From NCBI RefSeq assembly GCF_042684665.1, contig NZ_JBHULY010000005.1, forward strand, positions 620,001 to 684,000: a DNA stretch of 64,000 bases, in the 5' to 3' direction. The number at the start of each line of letters is the position of its first letter. The first letter of the stretch is position 1. The translations under genes and the position numbers were made by a program. The stretch is from Jejuia rubra. Lineage in GTDB: Bacteria; Bacteroidota; Bacteroidia; Flavobacteriales; Flavobacteriaceae. Positions 25,330-34,578 of the stretch are shown piece by piece. The notes under the pieces are model-generated. The model had not been told where the DNA came from and did no database searches. It saw only the letters and a program-made list of their open reading frames with translations.

Positions 25330-26181
25330 ATGAAGAATATATACGCCATAGGAGTAGGTTTAATAGGAGGTAGTCTTGCTTTGGATATCAAGACCCATCG
25401 CCCTGACGCAGTGATACACGGTATTAGTAGAAAGGATGCCACCTTAACGACTGCTTTGGAATTAGGGCTGATTGACCAAAAGGGATCCTTAGATGATATT
25501 GAAAATGCCGATTTGGTGATTATTTCAATTCCTGTGGATGCGACGGTAAAATTGTTGCCCACTATTTTGGATAAGATTCCTGACACTGGATTGGTAGTGG
25601 ATGCAGGTTCAACGAAAGAAGATATTTGCAAGGTGGTGGAAAACCATCCGAAACGCAGGAATTTTTTAGCTATGCACCCCATTGCAGGGACAGAACATTC
25701 TGGGCCCTCCGCGGCAGTGAAAGGGCTGTTTAAGGGGAAAACCAATATTGTTTGTGAAGTAGAAAAAACGGCCTTTAAATTACAGGAACCTGCTTTGAAG
25801 TTGTTCACGGATATTGGGATGCGCATGCGGTATATGAATCCCATTGAACACGATAGGCACATTGCTTATGTGTCCCATCTTTCGCATATCAGTTCGTTTA
25901 TGTTGGGGAAAACGGTGATCGACAAAGAGAAAAACGAACGGGATATTTTTGATATGGCAGGTAGTGGATTTGCATCAACGGTACGTTTGGCAAAAAGTTC
26001 GCCGGAAATGTGGACTCCGATTTTTGAACAGAACAAAACTAATGTGATTGAAACTTTGGAGGAATATATCAGCAATTTGACGCACTTTAAGGAGCTGATG
26101 AAAAATGATGATTTTGAGGCTATATATGAGGAAATGAAAAACACCAATCATATTAAGGATATTTTGAATGGGATTATTTAG
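25330..26181 (+). CDS. tyrA: prephenate dehydrogenase
   Basis: TyrA oxidatively decarboxylates prephenate to 4-hydroxyphenylpyruvate for tyrosine. The NAD-binding loop IGVGLIGGSLALD is at the N-terminus, followed by VDAGSTK, HPIAGTEHSG with the catalytic His, and SHLSHISSF. The 283-residue length is that of a single-domain TyrA without ACT or chorismate mutase domains. It is the third gene of the aromatic operon. Confidence 0.94.
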   Translation: MKNIYAIGVGLIGGSLALDIKTHRPDAVIHGISRKDATLTTALELGLIDQKGSLDDIENADLVIISIPVDATVKLLPTILDKIPDTGLVVDAGSTKEDICKVVENHPKRRNFLAMHPIAGTEHSGPSAAVKGLFKGKTNIVCEVEKTAFKLQEPALKLFTDIGMRMRYMNPIEHDRHIAYVSHLSHISSFMLGKTVIDKEKNERDIFDMAGSGFASTVRLAKSSPEMWTPIFEQNKTNVIETLEEYISNLTHFKELMKNDDFEAIYEEMKNTNHIKDILNGII

Positions 26182-26228
26182 GAGACAGGAGACAGGGAGT
26201 TTGAAGTATGAAGTTTGCAGGTACGCCC

Positions 26229-26322
26229 GCGTTAGGGATTGAACGGCCTGTTTGAGCTCCTCTCCCGATAGCTATCGGGAGAGAGCGAGTAGTGAAAGCC
26301 CGACCCCTTGTGGGTAACGCCC
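26229..26322 (+). repeat. structured element B, copy 2
   Basis: This copy is nearly identical to copy 1 (15205-15296): GCGTTAGGGATTGAACGGC, the palindrome TCCCGATAGCTATCGGGA at 26263-26280, GTGAAAGCCCGACCCC and GGGTAACGCCC. It sits between tyrA and the DAHP synthase gene in the same orientation as the operon. Confidence 0.85.
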
Positions 26323-26394
26323 AAAAAAAGAAGAATAAAACAACATAAATAAATAGTAAACGCAATAGCTGAAGTAGCTAAATATTAAGTAAAA

Positions 26395-27477
26395 ATGGAA
26401 AACAAAAAGGAAATGAGAGCTTGGCTGGATGACTTAGGATTGGAGCATCCGTTGGTAATTGCCGGGCCTTGTAGCGCAGAAACCGAGGAGCAGGTTTTAA
26501 AAATTGCACATGAGCTGAAGGACACGGACGTTAATTATTACCGTGCTGGAATTTGGAAGCCTAGAACCCGCCCAGGGAATTTTGAGGGCGTTGGACACTT
26601 GGGTTTGAAATGGCTACAGAAAGTTAAGGCGGAAACAGGAATGAAAACTGCAACGGAAGTAGCCAATGCAGCGCATGTGAAGTTGGCCCTGGAACACGAC
26701 ATTGATTTGTTGTGGATTGGTGCTCGCTCAACGGTGAGTCCGTTTATTGTTCAGGAAATTGCAGATGCCTTAAAGGGTACTGACAAAATAGTTTTGGTGA
26801 AAAACCCAGTTAACCCAGATTTACCTTTGTGGCTTGGGGCTATTGAGCGTTTGTATGCTTCCGATATCAAAAAGCTAGGTGTGATCCATAGAGGGTTTTC
26901 CACTTATGAAAAGACCAAATATAGAAACAAACCGAAATGGCAATTGGCCATTGAACTACAACGTAGATTTCCAGATTTACCGATTATAAATGACCCATCT
27001 CATATCACCGGTAAGCGAGATATGATTTTTGACGTATCACAAACGGCGTTGGATTTGAATTTTGACGGGTTGATGATTGAAACACACACTGATCCTGACA
27101 ATGCTTGGAGTGACGCGGCACAGCAAGTAACCCCTGCAACTCTGGTTCAGATTATGAAAGATTTAAAAATTAGAAAGGAAACCGATGCGGAGTCTGAATA
27201 TAATACCGCGTTGGATAAATTGAGGGCTCAGATTGATGTGGTGGATAATCAGATTATTGAATTGTTGGGCACTCGCATGAAGGCCTCAGACGGTATTGGC
27301 GCACTAAAAAAGCAAAAGAATGTTGCTGTATTGCAAAGCAAGCGTTGGAATGAAATTTTAGGACGCATGGTGTTGGAAGGCGAGGAGCATGGCTTGAGCG
27401 AGGATTTTATTTTGAAGATGTTTAAAGCGATTCACCAAGAATCCATCAACCACCAAGAGAAGATTATTAACGGATAG
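26395..27477 (+). CDS. DAHP synthase fused to chorismate mutase
   Basis: This 360-residue bifunctional enzyme has an N-terminal type I-beta DAHP synthase (residues ~1-260; VIAGPCSAET, RAGIWKPRTRPG, NDPSHITGKRD) and a C-terminal AroQ-type chorismate mutase (from ~270; LDKLRAQIDVVDNQIIELLGTRM). It catalyses both the first shikimate step and the chorismate-to-prephenate branch point. The Met start at 26395 follows a repeat-filled 213-base gap after tyrA. With pheA and tyrA it completes the dedicated Phe/Tyr branch. Confidence 0.95.
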   Translation: MENKKEMRAWLDDLGLEHPLVIAGPCSAETEEQVLKIAHELKDTDVNYYRAGIWKPRTRPGNFEGVGHLGLKWLQKVKAETGMKTATEVANAAHVKLALEHDIDLLWIGARSTVSPFIVQEIADALKGTDKIVLVKNPVNPDLPLWLGAIERLYASDIKKLGVIHRGFSTYEKTKYRNKPKWQLAIELQRRFPDLPIINDPSHITGKRDMIFDVSQTALDLNFDGLMIETHTDPDNAWSDAAQQVTPATLVQIMKDLKIRKETDAESEYNTALDKLRAQIDVVDNQIIELLGTRMKASDGIGALKKQKNVAVLQSKRWNEILGRMVLEGEEHGLSEDFILKMFKAIHQESINHQEKIING

Positions 27478-27487
27478 TTTTCCGATT

Positions 27488-27514
27488 AAAAAGCCCCGCA
27501 ATGCGGGGCTTTTT
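27488..27514 (+). terminator. bidirectional terminator after the aromatic operon
   Basis: AAAAAGCCCCGC and GCGGGGCTTTTT form a 12-bp stem with an AAT loop. The A- and T-runs on both sides allow termination from either strand; it lies between two convergent genes. Confidence 0.85.
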
Positions 27515-27523
27515 GTTTGTAGC

Positions 27524-27973
27524 TTATTTGTTTCTTTTAAAAATATAGCGAGTTATAAAAATACCCTGGCCATCGTCCTTGCCACTATCGCTTTCCACAC
27601 CGCTGGTGACAAAAGCCAATTCCCAGCCCTCTTCTGCCATAGTACTAAGTTTGGAGCTTACAAGCGCGTCATTTGAGGCAATATTTTGAAATCGGATACC
27701 TGCTAAATTGAAGAAATTTAAAAGTTTGGTTTCCTCAAAGTCTTTGACACGGATATCCTTTCGTTTGGATTTGTTTCTGGTGTTGTCTTCTTCGGTTTTT
27801 TCCGAAGTAAATGATTCGTAATCCCTATCAACGCTGGCGGAAATTAAACGTGAACGTCCAAGTCCGCTGGGTACAATGGATTCCACGCTCGTAACGATTT
27901 TATATTCCACTTGGGCATTGGTTTCAATAAAACTAAACATGGCAATTGCCAATACCAAAATTACTCTTTTCAT
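27524..27973 (-). CDS. secreted hypothetical protein (DUF4177-like)
   Basis: This is a 149-residue protein with a clear signal peptide (MKRVILVLAIAMFSFIETNAQ). The charged middle (residues ~55-75) is rich in Glu, Lys and Arg. The later part, LLNFFNLAG...MAEEGWELAFV...ITRYIFKRNK, resembles the small DUF4177 fold, where LN-LG-EGWEL is typical. No function is known. The gene stands alone. Confidence 0.65.
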   Translation of the reverse strand: MKRVILVLAIAMFSFIETNAQVEYKIVTSVESIVPSGLGRSRLISASVDRDYESFTSEKTEEDNTRNKSKRKDIRVKDFEETKLLNFFNLAGIRFQNIASNDALVSSKLSTMAEEGWELAFVTSGVESDSGKDDGQGIFITRYIFKRNK

Positions 27974-28159
27974 GGTGTTGTATTTTTAAACTAAAGATTA
28001 AACGAAGCGGATATTTATCATCCTTTTCAAAGTTAATGAAACTGATCATTGTACTTTTATTGACAGTTCCCTAATCGGAAGGTTGCATTCACTCAATTAA
28101 AGTTTTACTTTGCTGGGGTTTGGTTTAGGTTTATAGTATTAACCAAAATTTTTTAAACT

Positions 28160-28795
28160 ATGAAGCCTATCATTACACTTAGCTTTCTGCTTGTTGTCAA
28201 CGTACTTTTTTCGCAAACTAAAATTAGTGGCAATGTTTCTGATAATGACGGACCACTTGCGGGAGCAAATATCATAATAAAAGATTCCCAAAAGGGTGCA
28301 ACTTCAGATTTAGAAGGCAATTTTCAAATTGTTGTGAAACCCAGAGATACCCTTGTTGTTTCTTATTTGGGGTATGATTCCAAAGAAATAAAGGTTGGAA
28401 AACAAGAGGATTTGGAGGTGAAATTAGATGGAAATATCGCATTGAACGAAGTAAGAATTACAGCTTATGGAAGCCACATGTGCAGAACTGTTTGTTGTTG
28501 TATAGGAGAAATCAAATCTGAATATATGATGGGGTTCAAATCAGATGTGATAACTGAAAAACTCTACCCAAACCCCTCTACAACAGGAAGATTTCAACTA
28601 AAGCTTTTAAAAGATTTTAAGCAGGTGGACATTCAGATATACACTATTGCGGGTCAATTTGTAAAAGGCATGTTAAATAAACCCTCGGATAAGACCATGA
28701 GTTTGGATTTAAGCGAATTTTCGTCAGGAATCTACATTATAAATTTGAATGCCGATGGCAAGCAAATCGCCTCCAAAAAAGCAATCATTCAGTAA
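28160..28795 (+). CDS. carboxypeptidase-like regulatory domain protein with T9SS sorting domain
   Basis: These 211 residues begin with a signal peptide (cleaved after LFSQ), then a CarboxypepD_reg-like beta-sandwich (ISGNVSDNDGPLAGANIIIK to SYLGYDSKEIKV, ~21-80). A short linker carries an unusual Cys cluster (Cys108, 112, 113, 114 in MCRTVCCCIG). The end is a T9SS type A sorting domain (LYPNPSTTGRFQL ... SGIYIINLNADGKQ). It is probably exported through the T9SS and held at the cell surface. The Cys cluster suggests metal binding or disulfides; this is inference. Confidence 0.8.
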   Translation: MKPIITLSFLLVVNVLFSQTKISGNVSDNDGPLAGANIIIKDSQKGATSDLEGNFQIVVKPRDTLVVSYLGYDSKEIKVGKQEDLEVKLDGNIALNEVRITAYGSHMCRTVCCCIGEIKSEYMMGFKSDVITEKLYPNPSTTGRFQLKLLKDFKQVDIQIYTIAGQFVKGMLNKPSDKTMSLDLSEFSSGIYIINLNADGKQIASKKAIIQ

Positions 28796-28839
28796 TTTTT
28801 TTGATTTAAATATCGTTATTTTGTACTTCAACATTATGC

Positions 28840-29790
28840 ATGACAGGACGCGTTTATAAATCTACAGGAAGCTGGTACACGGTAAAGGCCCAATTGGGGG
28901 AGTTCTACCAATGTCGCATAAAGGGTAAATTTCGTATTAAGGACATCAAAAGCACTAACCCTATTGCCGTTGGTGATGTCGTGGATTTTGAATTGGAAAC
29001 CAAAAATGATGAGGTTTCGGGGATTATTCATAATATTCACGATAGGAAAAACTACATTGTTAGGAAATCGGTAAACCTTTCCAAACAGACCCATATCATT
29101 TCGGCAAATATCGACCAGGTGTTTTTAATGGTTACGATTAATAACCCGCCTACTTTCACAAGTTTTATAGATCGATTTTTGGTAACGGCCGAAGCGTATT
29201 CCATTAAAACTATTTTGCTTTTTAATAAAATTGATACGTACGATGAGGAAACCCTTTTAGAAGTGAAATATTTAGCCCATGTGTATCGAAAAATAGGCTA
29301 TGAATGCATTGGAATTTCAGCAAAAACGGGAAAAAATGTTGAGAAAGTAAAATCCTTAATGCGTGATAAGGTGAGTATGTTCTCGGGGCATTCGGGCGTT
29401 GGAAAATCCACTTTGGTCAATGCCATTGAGCCCTCTTTGGATTTAAAAACCAAGGAAATTTCAAACCAACATATGCAGGGCCAGCACACCACCACCTTTG
29501 CCGAAATGTTTGACACCAGCTTTGGAGGAAAAATCATTGATACACCCGGGATAAAAGGTTTTGGAGTGGTAGATATGGACAAAGAGGAGGTAGGTGATTA
29601 TTTTCCTGAAATTTTCGCTTTGAAACAGGATTGCAAGTTTAACAACTGCTTGCATTTACACGAACCAAAATGTGCTGTAAAAGATGCTTTGGACAATGAC
29701 GAAATTGCCTATTCGCGATACCGAAGTTACGTCCAAATCCTAGAGGGTGATGATGAAAGTTATAGAACCGATAATTGGGATAACGAATGA
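28840..29790 (+). CDS. rsgA: ribosome small subunit biogenesis GTPase RsgA
   Basis: RsgA is a circularly permuted GTPase acting late in 30S assembly. An N-terminal OB fold comes first, then the motifs in permuted order: NKID (G4), SAKTG (G5), GHSGVGKST (G1) and DTPG (G3). A C-terminal zinc site is at CKFNNCLHLHEPKC. The 316-residue length is normal. It overlaps dtd by 4 bases. Confidence 0.95.
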   Translation: MTGRVYKSTGSWYTVKAQLGEFYQCRIKGKFRIKDIKSTNPIAVGDVVDFELETKNDEVSGIIHNIHDRKNYIVRKSVNLSKQTHIISANIDQVFLMVTINNPPTFTSFIDRFLVTAEAYSIKTILLFNKIDTYDEETLLEVKYLAHVYRKIGYECIGISAKTGKNVEKVKSLMRDKVSMFSGHSGVGKSTLVNAIEPSLDLKTKEISNQHMQGQHTTTFAEMFDTSFGGKIIDTPGIKGFGVVDMDKEEVGDYFPEIFALKQDCKFNNCLHLHEPKCAVKDALDNDEIAYSRYRSYVQILEGDDESYRTDNWDNE

Positions 29791-30239
29791 AGGTAGTGAT
29801 CCAAACAGTGTCAAAAGCGGGCGTTACCATTGACAATGGGGAGGTGGCTTCTATTGGCAACGGCTTATTAATACTTTTGGGAATTGTTGATGAAGATACA
29901 AAAGAGGATATTGATTGGCTATGTAATAAGATAGTAAATCTGAGGGTTTTTGGGGATGACAATGGTGTAATGAACAAATCCTTAATGGATGTGGGAGGTG
30001 AGGTAATCGTTGTAAGCCAGTTTACTTTGCACGCGCTGACTAAAAAAGGAAATCGCCCCAGCTATATAAAAGCCGCAAAACCTGATGTGGCTATTCCGTT
30101 GTATAAAACATTTGTACAAACTTTAGAGGGTGTTTTAGGCAAATCAGTTCAAACTGGTGAATTTGGAGCCATGATGCAGGTTAATCTTGTTAACGATGGG
30201 CCTGTAACAATTATCATGGACACAAAGGATAAAAGGTGA
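29787..30239 (+). CDS. dtd: D-aminoacyl-tRNA deacylase
   Basis: Dtd hydrolyses D-amino acids mischarged on tRNA. This 150-residue protein has both family signatures, SQFTLHA and the NDGPVTI cis-Pro loop near the C-terminus. The ATGA overlap with rsgA implies coupled translation. Confidence 0.95.
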   Translation: MKVVIQTVSKAGVTIDNGEVASIGNGLLILLGIVDEDTKEDIDWLCNKIVNLRVFGDDNGVMNKSLMDVGGEVIVVSQFTLHALTKKGNRPSYIKAAKPDVAIPLYKTFVQTLEGVLGKSVQTGEFGAMMQVNLVNDGPVTIIMDTKDKR

Positions 30240-30372
30240 CGTTTGTCGATTTTTCAATATTTCATTATTTTAATTGTACGAGTTTTATTTAATTTGAAAA
30301 GATTAATATGACATTTGTCATTAACTAGCTATTGACGTTTATCTACTTTTATACCTTAAAAACATCCGTATT

Positions 30373-32283
30373 ATGCTAAAAAACATGGCGCTTTTAGTGT
30401 GTCTTTTATTTACGGTTAAATCCATATCTCAAGAGTTTTCTTATTCAAGTACATCTATACCAAATAGTTTACAAGAACACGCCAACGCGGTTGTGAGACT
30501 AGATGAATCTATAATAAACATAGAGTCCAGAAATAATATGGTTGTAACACAAAAACGAGTAGTTACAGTTTTAAATAAAGCAGGGAATAAGTATGTTGAG
30601 GCATTTGTTGGATATGACAATTATAGAAAAGTAAAGGGGATTGATGCTATTATTTATGACGCAACAGGTAAGCAGATCAAAAAGTTTAAGAAGAAGGATT
30701 TTATAGATCACAGTGCTGTTGATGGTGGTACCTTATATTCAGACTCTAGGGTTTTATTTATGGGCTACACACCAACAAATTACCCCTATACGGTTGAGTT
30801 TATTTGCGAAATAAAAACACCAAACACGGCAGCTATTCCCTCTTGGTATCCAATTGACGGCTACTTTGTAAGTATAGAAAAGAGCATCTACAAAATTACT
30901 GATAACGCAAATCTTGGATTAAAGCATAAAGAAAAAAACTTTGAAAATTACAGCTCTGTTACTTTTGAGGAAAGCACCAATACATTGCAATATAGCGCTG
31001 AGAATATTAAAGCTTTACGACCTGAAGATTTAAGTCCATCCTTAGTTCAAATAGTTCCGAGTGCTTTAATTATGTCAGAAAAATTTCATTATAATGGTTT
31101 GGATGGAAATGCGAGCAACTGGAAGGAAATGGGGGATTGGATTAAAAGTGATTTGTTAGATGGAAGAGGCCAAGTTTCAGAAGAGACCAAGAATATTGTC
31201 CTAAAATTGGTTGAAGGTGTGCAAGATCCCATAAAAAAAGCAAAACTCGTCTATAACTATGTTCAGGATAACACGCGATATATTAGTGTTCAGGTAGGTA
31301 TTGGAGGTATTCAGCCCATAGCTGCTAGCGAAGTAGATGAGCTTAAATATGGCGACTGTAAAGGCCTTACTAATTACACACAAGCCCTTTTAAATCTTGT
31401 TGGTGTTCAGTCCTATTACACCATTGTAGAGGCCGGTAAAGACATCATAGATTTTGAGGAAGATTTTCCCTCCTTAGCCCAAGGAAACCATATCATTCTA
31501 TGTCTCCCTTATAAAGAAGACAAGATATGGTTAGAATGTACTAGCCAGACACATCCGTTTGGTTTTATAGGGGACTTTACCGATGACAGGTCAGTACTAG
31601 TCGTTAAGGAAGATGATAGCAAAATCATAAAAACTGAATTTTATCCGGCAGACATAAATCACCAATCTATTTCAGCTACAATAGATTTGAAAGAGGACTC
31701 GAGTATTGAAGCTTCTTTGAAAATAAAAACAAAAGGTGTCCAATATGATAATAGGTTTTTTCTAGAGAATCAATCGGAAAAAGATATTTTAGAATATTAT
31801 AAGGAGCTTTGGGGATACGTTAATGGTTTGGATATAGAAGCCTATAAGTTCAAGAATGATAAAAATGACGTTGAGTTTCAAGAAGATTTAACGGTTTACG
31901 CCAGGAATTATGCGTCAAAAATAGGAGACAGACTTATTTTTAATGCCAACGTATTCAATAGAAATAGTTTTGTTCCAGATAGATATCGAAATAGAACACT
32001 GCCCTTTAGAATCCAAAGAGGCTATGTTGATGAAGATACTTTTGAAATTATAATTCCTTCTGGATACACAGTGGAAGCTCTTCCTGAAAACCAAACCATA
32101 ACGAATAAATACGGGGATTATCAGATAAGTTTTAGTAAGGAAAACAACATAATTAGAGTTAAAAGGAAATTATTGATCAAAAAGGGAGATTACCCTAAGA
32201 CTGAATACAAGGCTTATAGGATGTTTAGAAAATCTATATCCCGAAACGACAATTTGAAAATAGCTCTGAAGAAAACCATATAA
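30373..32283 (+). CDS. DUF3857 / transglutaminase-like secreted protein, active-site intact
   Basis: This 636-residue protein has a signal peptide (cleaved near VKSISQ), a DUF3857 beta-rich N-terminal half, and a transglutaminase-like domain (about residues 275-400). The catalytic candidates are Cys329 in YGDCKGLTN, His373 in GNHIIL and Glu388 in WLECTS. Such proteins are periplasmic or surface-bound and may cleave or cross-link peptides; substrates are unknown. The next gene is a diverged paralogue 2 bases downstream. Confidence 0.85.
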   Translation: MLKNMALLVCLLFTVKSISQEFSYSSTSIPNSLQEHANAVVRLDESIINIESRNNMVVTQKRVVTVLNKAGNKYVEAFVGYDNYRKVKGIDAIIYDATGKQIKKFKKKDFIDHSAVDGGTLYSDSRVLFMGYTPTNYPYTVEFICEIKTPNTAAIPSWYPIDGYFVSIEKSIYKITDNANLGLKHKEKNFENYSSVTFEESTNTLQYSAENIKALRPEDLSPSLVQIVPSALIMSEKFHYNGLDGNASNWKEMGDWIKSDLLDGRGQVSEETKNIVLKLVEGVQDPIKKAKLVYNYVQDNTRYISVQVGIGGIQPIAASEVDELKYGDCKGLTNYTQALLNLVGVQSYYTIVEAGKDIIDFEEDFPSLAQGNHIILCLPYKEDKIWLECTSQTHPFGFIGDFTDDRSVLVVKEDDSKIIKTEFYPADINHQSISATIDLKEDSSIEASLKIKTKGVQYDNRFFLENQSEKDILEYYKELWGYVNGLDIEAYKFKNDKNDVEFQEDLTVYARNYASKIGDRLIFNANVFNRNSFVPDRYRNRTLPFRIQRGYVDEDTFEIIIPSGYTVEALPENQTITNKYGDYQISFSKENNIIRVKRKLLIKKGDYPKTEYKAYRMFRKSISRNDNLKIALKKTI

Positions 32284-32285
32284 AA

Positions 32286-34208
32286 ATGAAAACATTTTAT
32301 TCTTTAGCACTACTCCTAATAAGTGCTCAATTTTTGCCATCTCAAACTGAAATTAAGTTTGGAGAGGTAACTGTAGATGAATTATCAGAAAAGGAATATG
32401 TGCATGATAAATCGGCTAATGCGGTAGTGCTCTACAAAAATAGACTGACATATTATTCACAGAATTTCGATTTAATTACTGAAGTACACGAACGTATAAA
32501 AATTTACAATAAAGAAGGTTTTGACTATGCCACCAAACAAATAAGTCTTTTTAAATCACGTTCTGCCCGAGAAATGCTTACCAGATTAAGAGCCTATACC
32601 TATAATCTTGAAAAAGGGGAGATTGTAAAAACTAAACTCGATAAAGATCAAATTTTTGATGAAGAAATAAGCTATAACTACAGGGGCGTCAGTTTTACAA
32701 TGCCAAATATTAAAGAAGGTTCAGTTATAGAATTTAAATATAAAATCACATCGCCTTTTGTTTGGAATATTGATGAATTTAAATTTCAGTACGATATTCC
32801 AATAAAGAAAGTAGATGCTGAACTTAGAACACCAGATGTGCTTAATTTTAGAGCCACTCAAAAAGGGTTTTTATTTATTAAATCTCAATCTGGTTTTCAT
32901 GGTACTGACATGAAGAATGTTAAATACAATATGGTAAATGTTCCAGCTTTAAAAGAAGAACCCTACGTTGATAATATGGACAATTATAGGACCGGAGTAA
33001 TGTTTGAACTGGTTTCAATAATTATACCAGGTGAAGTACCACGCACCTATGCTACTAGTTGGTCAGACGTTGCTAAAACTATTGGTAGTTCTGAAGATTA
33101 TAAAGATAAACTTGATAAAACAAGATCATTCGATGATGATTTAGATCTACTCTTAAAAGGATTGAGCCAGCCAGAAGAGAAAATGAAACTTCTCTTTAAA
33201 TACGTAAAAGACAATATGACATGGAATGGTATTGACGGTAAATACTTTTACAATGGTGTAAAAAAAGCATTAAAAGAAAAAAAAGGTAATGTAGCGGATA
33301 TTAATTTGACGCTTGTAGCCATGTTGCGATATGCTGGTATAGATGCAAATCCAGTTGTTTTAAGCACAAAAGATAATATTATACCTTTTTTCCCTACAGT
33401 GGACAGGCTAAATTATGTAATTGCCTATGCCAAAATTGGGGATGAGACTTACTTCTTAGATGCTACTGATGAATTCAGTGATATTAATGTGCTTCCAATA
33501 AAGGATTATAATTGGAAAGGCATTTACATAAATAATGCAAAAAAACGATGGACCTTAATTGATATTAGGCAACCTGAGCAATCAAAAGAACAGTATATGG
33601 TTCAGACAAAGCTAAATGAAGACGGAAGCATAGAAGGACACTTAAGTGCAAGATGCTCAAAACATAGTGCCCTCAAGATGAGAAAGAAATTTAAGAATAG
33701 AGATTTGGAGGCTTTTATTGCCGAAAGGGAATCCGCATTGGAGAATATAGAAATCTCAGAATATGAATTAGAAAACATAAATAACCACGAAGGGTTTGTA
33801 AATGAGTCTTTTGATTTTTACTACGAAAATGCAGTAGATGTAGTTGGTGATAAACTACTTTTTAATCCGTTCATGTTTTTTGCGATGGAAGAGAACCCTT
33901 TTAAGCAAGATAAAAGGGAGTGCCCTATTGATTTTGGTGCGCCTTTCAGTCAGAAATATATCATTAACATCAAACTCCCAGACGGATATATTGTAGAGTC
34001 CCAGCCAGAGGCAGTTGCTATGAAAATGCCAAAAAACTTAGGCAAGTTTGTGTATAGAACCAGGCCCACGGGGGATAGTTTACAATTATTAGTTAATTTT
34101 GAAATAAATAAAGCAATAATAACTATTGTGGATTTTCCTTTTTTAAAACAGTTATTTCATAAAATGATTACAAAAGAGGCGGAGCAGGTTGTACTTACAA
34201 AAGCATGA
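32286..34208 (+). CDS. DUF3857 / transglutaminase-like paralogue lacking catalytic residues
   Basis: This 640-residue protein has the same layout as the preceding gene: a signal peptide, then DUF3857 and a transglutaminase-like region. Aligning KGNVADINLTLVAMLRYAG with YGDCKGLTNYTQALLNLVG of the upstream protein puts Val336 where the catalytic Cys belongs, and Tyr377 (LNYVIAYA) in place of the His. It therefore looks like a pseudoenzyme, perhaps a binding partner of the active copy. It overlaps the MazG-like gene by 4 bases. Confidence 0.82.
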   Translation: MKTFYSLALLLISAQFLPSQTEIKFGEVTVDELSEKEYVHDKSANAVVLYKNRLTYYSQNFDLITEVHERIKIYNKEGFDYATKQISLFKSRSAREMLTRLRAYTYNLEKGEIVKTKLDKDQIFDEEISYNYRGVSFTMPNIKEGSVIEFKYKITSPFVWNIDEFKFQYDIPIKKVDAELRTPDVLNFRATQKGFLFIKSQSGFHGTDMKNVKYNMVNVPALKEEPYVDNMDNYRTGVMFELVSIIIPGEVPRTYATSWSDVAKTIGSSEDYKDKLDKTRSFDDDLDLLLKGLSQPEEKMKLLFKYVKDNMTWNGIDGKYFYNGVKKALKEKKGNVADINLTLVAMLRYAGIDANPVVLSTKDNIIPFFPTVDRLNYVIAYAKIGDETYFLDATDEFSDINVLPIKDYNWKGIYINNAKKRWTLIDIRQPEQSKEQYMVQTKLNEDGSIEGHLSARCSKHSALKMRKKFKNRDLEAFIAERESALENIEISEYELENINNHEGFVNESFDFYYENAVDVVGDKLLFNPFMFFAMEENPFKQDKRECPIDFGAPFSQKYIINIKLPDGYIVESQPEAVAMKMPKNLGKFVYRTRPTGDSLQLLVNFEINKAIITIVDFPFLKQLFHKMITKEAEQVVLTKA

Positions 34209-34534
34209 TGGACATAAAAAACGCACAAAAAATAGTCGACGATTGGATTAATACGCATGGCGTTCGTTACTTTAACGAACTGACAAACATGGCCCAATTA
34301 ACGGAAGAAGTAGGCGAAGTTGCAAGAATCATCGCCCGCCGTTATGGGGAGCAGAGCGAAAAAGAAAGTGATAAGAACAAAGACTTGGGGGAAGAGCTGG
34401 CGGATGTGCTTTTTGTAGTATTGTGTTTGGCCAATCAAACAGGTGTAGACTTACAGGAGGCATTCGATAGGCGTATGGACAAAAAGGCCAAACGCGACCA
34501 CGATAGGCATCACAATAACCAGAAATTAAAATAA
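34205..34534 (+). CDS. MazG-like nucleotide pyrophosphohydrolase
   Basis: This 109-residue all-alpha NTP-PPase has the metal-binding pattern EEVGEVAR in the first half and DLGEELADVLFVV in the second. It probably hydrolyses non-canonical or excess nucleoside triphosphates. Two adjacent Met codons (34205 and 34208) could start it. It overlaps the upstream gene by 4 bases. Confidence 0.88.
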   Translation: MMDIKNAQKIVDDWINTHGVRYFNELTNMAQLTEEVGEVARIIARRYGEQSEKESDKNKDLGEELADVLFVVLCLANQTGVDLQEAFDRRMDKKAKRDHDRHHNNQKLK

Positions 34535-34542
34535 TTTATATT

Positions 34543-34550
34543 TATATTTG
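34543..34550 (+). promoter_or_regulatory. -7 box before aroA
   Basis: TATATTTG matches TAnnTTTG. Transcription would begin near 34557, inside the following hairpin. No TTTG box at the right distance was seen. Confidence 0.3.
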
Positions 34551-34577
34551 ACGCTTCTAATTTTAGAGGCGTTTTTT
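34551..34577 (+). terminator. hairpin plus T-run abutting the aroA start
   Basis: ACGCTTCTA (34551-34559) and TAGAGGCGT (34564-34572) form a 9-bp stem with one wobble, followed by a T-run to 34577; the aroA ATG starts at 34579. It may end the upstream operon or regulate entry into aroA. No leader peptide is visible. The minus strand of the terminator after groEL (62884-62919) has nearly the same sequence. Confidence 0.65.
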
Positions 34578-34578
34578 A

